Source: an uncultured Roseburia sp.
GTDB taxonomy: Bacteria > Bacillota > Clostridia > Lachnospirales > Lachnospiraceae
Length of the DNA: 6,481 nt
Direction of reading: 5' to 3'
NCBI GenBank assembly: GCA_945928585.1
Contig: CAMENQ010000139.1
Location: 1-6,481, forward strand
In this document: positions 1 to 4,313 of the stretch, piece after piece
Layout: each line of letters opens with the position of its first letter
Numbering within the stretch: the first letter of the stretch is position 1
Notes under the pieces: model-generated
The model's input: the letters and a program-made list of their open reading frames with translations, nothing else
What the model was told of the DNA's origin: nothing
Database searches by the model: none
Made by a program: the position numbers and the translations under genes

Positions 1-665
1 AATTCTTCTATGAGACATCATTTTACATCGGACAGCCTTTGGATAATGTATATATTCACAGCAAGTTTGAAGCAGAAAGAAGAGTATATGATGCAATGCT
101 TGACGGACTGGATGCGACTGTAATCAGAGTAGGTAATCTGACCAATAGAGCATCGGATTACAAATTTCAGCCTAATTATAAGGAAAATGCTTTTCTTACA
201 AGAGTCAAGGCAATTCTGGAGTTTGGATTATTCCCGGAATATCTTATGAAACTGTATGCAGAGTTTTCACCAATCGATAAGACCGCAGAGGGAATTGTTA
301 AGATTGCCCAATATGCGGACAAACAGACAGTTTTTCATCTGAATAGTGACCGAGTGATATATTTTGACAGATTCCTTGAAGTGGTACATAACCTTGGAAT
401 ATCTATGGAAGTTGTAAGTGGAAATGCATTTAATGAAGCTCTGCAAAAGACGATTATGCAAAGTAACACAGAGTATATTTTTGAGGCATTCCAGAATGAT
501 ATGGATGAGCAGGGACATCTGGTGTACGACAGCAACATTCGCATCGAAAATGATTTTACACTGTGGTTCCTTAAGAAAGTTGGATTTGAGTGGAATGAAA
601 CGGACATGGAATATATCAAAGGATATATAGATTATTTCCGCAGAATCGGATATCTGGAGGTGTAG
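1..665 (+). CDS. C-terminal part of an NRPS-type thioester reductase (R) domain, 5' end outside the window
   Basis: The frame is open from the left edge (first full codon at 3) to TAG at 663-665, giving about 220 residues. The segment reads FYIGQPLDNVYIHSKFEAE, then IRVGNLTNR and later FSPIDKTAEGIV. These match the second half of the extended-SDR reductase domain that ends many nonribosomal peptide synthetases. YIHSK (Y at 51-53, K at 63-65) is the YxxxK catalytic pair. Such domains use NAD(P)H to release the carrier-bound peptide thioester as an aldehyde or alcohol, in the cytoplasm. The nucleotide-binding GxxGxxG part and any adenylation, condensation or carrier domains would lie upstream and are not visible. 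A TTG at 39 is in frame but the homologous reading continues through it, so it is not the start. A free-standing SDR or a PKS reductase is possible; the family call is firm, the NRPS context is inferred. Confidence 0.8.
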   Translation, partial: FFYETSFYIGQPLDNVYIHSKFEAERRVYDAMLDGLDATVIRVGNLTNRASDYKFQPNYKENAFLTRVKAILEFGLFPEYLMKLYAEFSPIDKTAEGIVKIAQYADKQTVFHLNSDRVIYFDRFLEVVHNLGISMEVVSGNAFNEALQKTIMQSNTEYIFEAFQNDMDEQGHLVYDSNIRIENDFTLWFLKKVGFEWNETDMEYIKGYIDYFRRIGYLEV

Positions 666-668
666 CAT

Positions 669-727
669 AGACCGGCTAACCACACATAATGGTTAGCCGG
701 TCTCCATATTTTAGCCGGTTTATTTTT
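669..727 (+). terminator. Hairpin terminator with two alternative 3' arms behind the reductase gene
   Basis: GACCGGCTAACC (670-681) pairs perfectly with GGTTAGCCGGTC (691-702), and 669/703 add an A-T pair, making a 13-bp stem with a 9-base loop. The U-tract directly after it is weak (CCATATTTT). A second copy of the 3' arm, TTAGCCGGT at 711-719, can pair instead with ACCGGCTAA at 671-679 and is followed at once by TTATTTTT (720-727), a better U-rich tail. The element starts three bases after the reductase stop codon and ends inside the 3' end of the convergent membrane gene. On the minus strand the hairpin lacks a U-run, so termination is best supported for the plus strand. Confidence 0.75.
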
Positions 728-1475
728 GCACTATTGAAGTTATTTTTCCAACCACCCAGAGAATAGCTGATACAACTAAAAATATAAGTGCAAAGCCGTT
801 TACTTTCTCCTTCCACCGCATTGCAATAATAATTGAATCACCAATTAATGCAATTACAATTGGAAAAATAATAAAGAGATTAACTGCTTTGCCTATAAAG
901 ACAAGATACATAAGGTATGTAAAGGCTCCAATAAGCAATAATGCTACGATTGCTTCAATTATATGGAAAATACCGGCGTTTGAAATATCAGAGTGATACA
1001 TAACCGGAATTGCCATAGAAAATGCAATCAGATATGCAAGGGAAAGCCACAGCAGCAGACTGCTTGAAGCCTGACTGTTCATATTTGCTGTTTTTATTAT
1101 CAGGGCGGTAATTAACATTCCATATGAGATGAACTGAACAGGTGCAACTGTATATTCAGTATGTACCATACCGCCGATGAGAATAACTCCGGCAGTAATG
1201 CTTAACATAAGGTAGTTAATCTGCTCGTGAATGGCGGCGTCCCTTGTGAAGAGAGATTTAAGGAAATATCCGTTTCCGATAAAAAGCATAAACACAAAGG
1301 CGGTTAATGACAGAATCGTCACTATGTAAACGTATGCATTGAAACCGTTTTCCATCAGTCTGATGTTTTTGTCCATACAGGATCTGATAATGCTCTGCAG
1401 TCTTTCGGCGAAGAGTATCACAAAATACATAAGTACGAACCAGTTGAGAAGAAATGAAGAAATATTAACTTTCAT
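720..1475 (-). CDS. Polytopic membrane protein of unknown function, about 8 predicted helices
   Basis: This encodes 251 residues on the minus strand. I do not recognise a named family. Hydrophobic stretches suggest eight membrane helices at roughly residues 6-24, 47-68, 86-106, 110-128, 138-159, 168-194, 198-219 and 226-247, so the protein is almost entirely membrane-embedded, with short loops and no extracytoplasmic domain. Charged residues cluster in the loop at 24-43 (ERLQSIIRSCMDKNIR), which is probably cytoplasmic by the positive-inside rule. GGMVHTEYTVAPVQF (101-115) between helices 3 and 4 is the most motif-like part. The ATG at 1475-1473 is preceded by AAAGGAGG with 7-base spacing, which fixes the start. 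The gene converges on the reductase gene and has its own promoter, so it seems to be a single-gene unit. A transporter, sensor or immunity-type role cannot be chosen from sequence alone. Confidence 0.8.
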   Translation of the reverse strand: MKVNISSFLLNWFVLMYFVILFAERLQSIIRSCMDKNIRLMENGFNAYVYIVTILSLTAFVFMLFIGNGYFLKSLFTRDAAIHEQINYLMLSITAGVILIGGMVHTEYTVAPVQFISYGMLITALIIKTANMNSQASSSLLLWLSLAYLIAFSMAIPVMYHSDISNAGIFHIIEAIVALLLIGAFTYLMYLVFIGKAVNLFIIFPIVIALIGDSIIIAMRWKEKVNGFALIFLVVSAILWVVGKITSIVQK

Positions 1476-1482
1476 TTGAGGA

Positions 1483-1490
1483 CCTCCTTT
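1483..1490 (-). promoter_or_regulatory. Very strong ribosome binding site of the membrane protein gene
   Basis: Read on the minus strand this is AAAGGAGG, with the following T extending the match to the 16S anti-Shine-Dalgarno sequence. It lies 7 bases before the ATG and fixes that start. Confidence 0.85.
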
Positions 1491-1500
1491 TTTATTTATT

Positions 1501-1542
1501 CAGGTAACTGCGAAACAGTCTGGGAGTGGTCGTAATTACCTG
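1501..1542 (-). repeat. Inverted repeat in the leader of the membrane protein gene
   Basis: CAGGTAA (1501-1507) is the reverse complement of TTACCTG (1536-1542), with 28 bases between. Inside it, ACTG (1507-1510) can pair with CAGT (1516-1519) around CGAAA, but that inner pairing uses one base of the outer arm. The repeat lies between the predicted promoter (1570-1598) and the RBS, so it would be in the 5' UTR. No U-run follows it in the minus direction, so it is not a standard terminator. It could be an operator, an mRNA-stabilising hairpin or chance. Confidence 0.4.
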
Positions 1543-1569
1543 TTTATTTGTACTTTGTTTATTATTTTA

Positions 1570-1598
1570 ATATTAGCACAGCAGGAGGAAAAATACAA
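1570..1598 (-). promoter_or_regulatory. Candidate promoter of the membrane protein gene
   Basis: On the minus strand TTGTAT (1598-1593) is followed after 17 bases by TAATAT (1575-1570), a good fit to the housekeeping consensus. Transcription would start near 1563 and give a leader of roughly 90 bases containing the inverted repeat and the RBS. A TATAAT also occurs on this strand near 1605, but no -35 sits at the right distance from it. Confidence 0.45.
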
Positions 1599-1604
1599 TT
1601 ATAA

Positions 1605-1760
1605 TCTACTTACATTGTCAGACTGCATAACCCCATTTTGCACTACCGGAAGGTTCACTGCATCGCAGACAGCAAGGCTGAACTGTTACATATAGAAGAC
1701 GTAGAAGATTGGATTTGCGCGATGGGGTATGACCTTAAGGAATGTTGTATTATTGAATAA
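1605..1760 (+). pseudogene. Short open stretch, probable relic of an unrecognised gene
   Basis: Frame 3 is open from just after TAA at 1602-1604 to TAA at 1758-1760, 51 sense codons. The only plausible start is TTG at 1638 (40 residues), with no Shine-Dalgarno before it; the AGGAGG at 1583-1588 is far upstream. The end reads KAELLHIEDVEDWICAMGY then DLKECCIIE, a protein-like composition unlike random AT-rich translation. I cannot name a family. Its last bases overlap the promoter of the next operon. It sits next to a truncated ATPase, so the best reading is a leftover 3' fragment of a lost gene. A chance open frame is possible. Confidence 0.3.
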
Positions 1761-1773
1761 AATCTGCTATACT
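1745..1773 (+). promoter_or_regulatory. Promoter of the ATPase-remnant/fic unit
   Basis: TTGTAT (1745-1750), a 17-base spacer, then TATACT (1768-1773). Transcription would start near 1780, leaving a leader of about 25 bases that contains AGGAGG at 1789-1794, ten bases before the ATG at 1805. No other good promoter is visible between here and fic, so it probably drives both reading frames. Confidence 0.65.
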
Positions 1774-1804
1774 AATAAAAAGTTTTTGAGGAGGTTATGG
1801 CATC

Positions 1805-2026
1805 ATGGCACGGACGGTGGCAATAGGAATACAGAATTTCGCAGACATAGTGGAAAAGAATTATTTTTATATTGATAAGACAGGTTTTATTAAAGAATGG
1901 TGGGAGAGTGGAGATAGTGTAACTTTAATTGCCCGTCCGAGGCGTTTTGGAAAGACTTTGAATATGAGTATGTTGAACCGTTTCTTTTCCTGTGAATACG
2001 AAGGACAGGGAGAAAACAATAATTAA
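1805..2026 (+). pseudogene. Truncated AAA-ATPase-like protein (PRRFGKT family), N-terminal remnant
   Basis: The 73-codon frame begins like the large Clostridia/Bacteroidetes family with an AAA-ATPase-like N-terminal domain and a C-terminal PD-(D/E)XK nuclease-like domain. Visible parts are the opening IGIQNFADIVEKNYFYIDKT, the FIKEWWE segment, and the modified Walker A ARPRRFGKT (residues 43-51, K50 and T51). Full members are roughly 500-600 residues. Here the family-like sequence stops after EYEGQGE (residue 70, nt 2014) and NNN-stop follows, so about 85-90 percent is missing, including Walker B and the nuclease-like part. It has a good promoter and RBS and lies 24 bases before fic, so it is probably still transcribed and translated. 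An ATPase without Walker B should be inactive. The precise biological role of the intact family is poorly defined. Confidence 0.85.
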
Positions 2027-2050
2027 ACAGTATTTATAGGAGAATATGCC

Positions 2051-2656
2051 ATGACTCTGAAAAATAAACTAAATATAATAGATTCATCTGAACTTGCAAG
2101 GCAGGAAGAAAAAATAAGCAAGAAAAAGGCACTTGAAATGTTTGAAACAGGCTATCTTGATTCACTGGAAGCAGGAACTTTTGAAAGCCTTGCAAAAATT
2201 CATAAATATTTATTTGAAGACATATATGAATTTGCCGGAAAAATTCGTGACATAAACATAGCAAAGGGAAATTTCAGATTTGCACCACTTATGTATCTGG
2301 AAGCGGCATTAATCAATATAGATAAAATGAAGCAATCTGACTTTGACCGGATAATTGAAAAATATGTTGAGATGAATATAGCACATCCGTTTCGTGAAGG
2401 TAATGGCAGAAGTATGAGAATATGGCTCGACCTTATATTAAAAAAGGAAATGGGTGTGGTGGTGGACTGGAGTCTTATAGATAAGGAGGATTATCTTCTT
2501 GCAATGGAACGAAGCCCTATCAGAGACATAGAGATAAAGCATATACTTAAAAAAGCACTTACCGATAAAGTAAATGACAGAATGGTCTATATGAAGGGAA
2601 TTGATTACAGCTATTATTATGAAGGGTATGTGACATATAAAACAGAGGAATTATAA
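2051..2656 (+). CDS. fic: Fic-domain AMP-transferase, class III (self-inhibited)
   Basis: This is a complete 201-residue protein. The active-site loop HPFREGNGRSMR (H112-R123) fits HxFx(D/E)GNGRxxR: H112 is the catalytic base, E116 the expected metal ligand, and R123 the expected ATP gamma-phosphate contact. Near the C terminus SYYYEG (S187-G192) fits the inhibitory motif (S/T)xxxE(G/N). E191 lies 79 residues after the catalytic His, the same distance as in NmFic (H107/E186) and EfFic (H111/E190). This marks a class III Fic with its own inhibitory helix, so no separate antitoxin is required. Family members transfer AMP from ATP to protein hydroxyls (NmFic modifies GyrB and ParE); the target here is unknown. 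TAGGAGA (2037-2043), 7 bases before the ATG, supports the start. The gene follows the ATPase remnant, probably on the same transcript, and a hairpin terminator follows it. Confidence 0.93.
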   Translation: MTLKNKLNIIDSSELARQEEKISKKKALEMFETGYLDSLEAGTFESLAKIHKYLFEDIYEFAGKIRDINIAKGNFRFAPLMYLEAALINIDKMKQSDFDRIIEKYVEMNIAHPFREGNGRSMRIWLDLILKKEMGVVVDWSLIDKEDYLLAMERSPIRDIEIKHILKKALTDKVNDRMVYMKGIDYSYYYEGYVTYKTEEL

Positions 2657-2673
2657 TGTGAGGACATATATTT

Positions 2674-2716
2674 TTAGTCAGGTACGAGTTGGTAAATCGT
2701 TTCTGACTAAGTTTTT
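2674..2716 (+). terminator. Rho-independent terminator after fic
   Basis: TTAGTCAG (2674-2681) pairs with CTGACTAA (2703-2710), and inside it ACGA (2684-2687) pairs with TCGT (2697-2700) around a 9-base loop; the two-base internal loop contains one possible G-U pair. G then TTTTT (2712-2716) follows. It begins 18 bases after the fic stop and separates fic from the toxin-antitoxin operon. Confidence 0.7.
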
Positions 2717-2724
2717 AGATATAA

Positions 2725-2785
2725 AATGTATCAATTAGTACATTCTACATTGACATTTTTTGTACTACAGTGTATCATATATACA
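2725..2785 (+). promoter_or_regulatory. Candidate operator region of the toxin-antitoxin operon
   Basis: Four repeat relationships are packed around the promoter. AATGTA (2725-2730) and TACATT (2739-2744) form a 20-bp palindrome with an 8-base centre, just upstream of the -35. TAGTACA (2736-2742) and TGTACTA (2761-2767) are a 7-bp inverted repeat that brackets the -35. TGTAT (2771-2775) and ATACA (2781-2785) are inverted around the -10. TGTATCA occurs directly twice, at 2727-2733 and 2771-2777. This is the arrangement expected for an autorepressing HTH antitoxin, and the downstream antitoxin has an HTH-like segment. The E. coli MqsA operator sequence (AACCT...AGGTT) is not present. Which arms are really bound is inference. 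Confidence 0.5.
2750..2778 (+). promoter_or_regulatory. Promoter of the MqsR-like/Panacea operon
   Basis: A consensus TTGACA (2750-2755) is followed after 17 bases by TATCAT (2773-2778). Transcription would begin around 2785, so the mRNA would start almost at the Shine-Dalgarno sequence of the first gene. That rules out the in-frame TTG at 2760, which lies inside the promoter. Confidence 0.7.
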
Positions 2786-2798
2786 AAGAGGTGATGCT

Positions 2799-3209
2799 AT
2801 GAATCCACACTACAATCAAAACTATACCAAAAAACAGATTGATGAAGTGTTGAACAAAATTAAAAGCTGTGTTGAAAACCACAGATACACAATTGCTTTA
2901 AATGAAAACAGGAAAGAAAATATAGATTTTATTAATGAATATAACATTCGCAGTGATAAACAGAAACATATTTTAATGCAGCTGCGAACAGAGGATTTTT
3001 GTTATACATTGCAAAATACAAAAAGCGGTTATGAAGATGAGATACTTTATGTTTTTGTACCGCAGGTTATATTGTTTAATGCAGTAGGAGAAAAGGAAAT
3101 TATTGATGTATATATTAAATTTAATATTATAAATATGCCAAATGGAAACCGCACAGTAGTAATATCTTTTCATAAACGCAACAAGCCGGTTGATTATTTA
3201 TTTAGGTAA
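2799..3209 (+). CDS. MqsR-like toxin candidate of a type II toxin-antitoxin pair
   Basis: This is 136 residues from ATG 2799. AAAGAGGTGAT (2785-2795) is a near-complete anti-SD match but close to the ATG, and the promoter excludes the upstream TTG at 2760. The protein resembles E. coli MqsR (98 residues, RelE-like mRNA interferase) in layout: an N-terminal helical region (KKQIDEVLNKIKSC), LMQLRTEDF against MqsR IIGLSESDF, then strands with DVYIKF against QVYLKI, and VVISFHK against LIVSFKEK. Y105 aligns with MqsR catalytic Y81. MqsR K56 and Q68 appear replaced (Y69 and a hydrophobic strand), and MqsR K96 aligns with H125, next to K126. The protein is therefore divergent, and ribonuclease activity is inference. 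It is 26 bases ahead of an antitoxin with an MqsA-type zinc finger, in the toxin-first order typical of mqsRA. Another RelE/BrnT-fold toxin family remains possible. Confidence 0.65.
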   Translation: MNPHYNQNYTKKQIDEVLNKIKSCVENHRYTIALNENRKENIDFINEYNIRSDKQKHILMQLRTEDFCYTLQNTKSGYEDEILYVFVPQVILFNAVGEKEIIDVYIKFNIINMPNGNRTVVISFHKRNKPVDYLFR

Positions 3210-3235
3210 ATTGGAATTTAAAAGGAGACTTAGTT

Positions 3236-4231
3236 ATGAGTGAAAAAAAAGTATTTTGTGAAAAATGCAGAGATGATGTGGGCTATATAGTTAGTGAAAA
3301 GCAGTTGGAAGGAAATATAAAAGGTGAAAAGTACAGTTATATGGGAAAAGAAGCACATTGTGCGCAGTGTGGCTCTGAAATTTATGTTGATGAAATAAAC
3401 GATTATAATTTAAAAGCATTATATGATTCATATCGTATAAGAAATGATATAGTACCCCTCGAAGTTATTTTAAAAATACCGGAGAAATATGCCATTGGAA
3501 AGCGTCCGTTATCGCTGCTTCTCGGATGGGGGGAACAAACCTTTTCACGTTACTGTGATGGGGATATGCCCACAAAGCAGTACTCGGATATTCTAAAAAG
3601 AATTTATGCAGAACCGGACTTTTATGCAGAACTTCTTGAAAAAAATAAGGGGAATTTAAAGACGGAAGCTGCTTATGAAAAAAGCAAACGGGCTGTTAAT
3701 GCACTTATGAAAACAGAAATTTCTTCAAATAAAAAAATAGACCTTGCAATTGAATATCTGTTAAATCAGTGTGAGGATATAACACCATTAGCATTACAGA
3801 AAGCATTATATTATATTCAGGGCTTTTATTATGCCTTTTATAATACGTTTATTTTTTCTGAGGAATGTGAAGCATGGGTACATGGGCCGGTTTATCGTGA
3901 TATTTATTTCAGATATCGTGATTATAAATTTGATCCGATTAAAGGAAAAGATGAGTTTGATTCCACCGTATTCTCTTCATCAGAGAAAGCAATTTTAGAT
4001 AGTGTAATAAAAAATATTTGCTGTTACAGTGGAAAAGTTCTTGAAAGGTTTACCCATTCAGAACAGCCATGGCTGACAACCAGAGGAGAACTGTCAGAAG
4101 GTGCTTCATCAGTAAGAACCATTCAGAAAGAACAGATAGGCAATTATTTTAGTGCCGTGAAAGAAAAGTACAATATGATTACTCCAAATGATATTAAAGA
4201 ATACACTCAGACAATGTTTGAACAGATATAG
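3236..4231 (+). CDS. Antitoxin/repressor: MqsA-type zinc finger + HTH + Panacea (SocA/DUF4065) domain
   Basis: This 331-residue protein has three parts. Residues 8-45 carry C8xxC11 and C42xxC45, a YgiT/MqsA-type zinc-binding unit, which in MqsA is the toxin-binding half. Residues about 75-125 (PLSLLLGWGEQTFSRYCDG) resemble the Xre-type HTH of MqsA, the DNA-binding half. Residues about 165-285 show Panacea signatures: ITPLALQKALYYIQGFYYAF, CEAWVHGPVYRDIY and LERFTHSEQPW. Panacea is known as a promiscuous neutralising domain shared by antitoxins against unrelated toxins. The protein is over twice the length of MqsA (131 residues). Its start is set by AAAGGAGA (3221-3228), with 8 bases between GGAG and the ATG. 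It lies 26 bases behind the toxin gene under the same promoter and probably represses that promoter through the adjacent palindromes. Antitoxin function is inferred from architecture and order. Confidence 0.85.
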   Translation: MSEKKVFCEKCRDDVGYIVSEKQLEGNIKGEKYSYMGKEAHCAQCGSEIYVDEINDYNLKALYDSYRIRNDIVPLEVILKIPEKYAIGKRPLSLLLGWGEQTFSRYCDGDMPTKQYSDILKRIYAEPDFYAELLEKNKGNLKTEAAYEKSKRAVNALMKTEISSNKKIDLAIEYLLNQCEDITPLALQKALYYIQGFYYAFYNTFIFSEECEAWVHGPVYRDIYFRYRDYKFDPIKGKDEFDSTVFSSSEKAILDSVIKNICCYSGKVLERFTHSEQPWLTTRGELSEGASSVRTIQKEQIGNYFSAVKEKYNMITPNDIKEYTQTMFEQI

Positions 4232-4313
4232 TTATGCAAAGATGATTACATTCATAATGAGCATTGCTTAGAAAGCATTGTTTTAAGCATATACAGAAAG
4301 CAGGAACACTCAT

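Noticed and set aside
39..41. TTG at 39 as the start of a 208-residue protein
   Set aside because: The reductase family sequence FYIGQ continues upstream of it to the window edge.
267..683. Open frames antisense to or overlapping the reductase gene, and similar ones opposite the fic, toxin and heparinase genes
   Set aside because: They have no supporting RBS or family resemblance, and lie fully across genes with clear protein families; they are codon-composition shadows.
1536..1560. Plus-strand terminator from the CAGGTAA/TTACCTG repeat followed by T-rich sequence
   Set aside because: No plus-strand gene ends upstream of it (the strand there belongs to the convergent membrane gene), the loop is 28 bases and the T-run is broken by A and G.
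1797..1826. ATG at 1797 as an alternative start after AGGAGG
   Set aside because: It is only 2 bases from the Shine-Dalgarno and its frame stops after 9 codons; ATG 1805 opens the recognisable ATPase family sequence.
2061..2130. N-terminal class II inhibitory motif in Fic
   Set aside because: No (S/T)xxxE(G/N) fit is seen in the N-terminal helix region, whereas a precise class III motif is present at residues 187-192.
2760..2798. TTG start giving a 149-residue toxin
   Set aside because: The TTG lies within the TTGACA-17-TATCAT promoter and has no Shine-Dalgarno; ATG 2799 has a near-consensus one.
4265..4284. Possible terminator after the antitoxin gene (TGCTT-AGA-AAGCA then TTGTTTT)
   Set aside because: The stem is only 5 bp with a 3-base loop and an interrupted T-tract, too weak to claim; a TATACA at 4290-4295 likewise lacks a -35 at proper distance.
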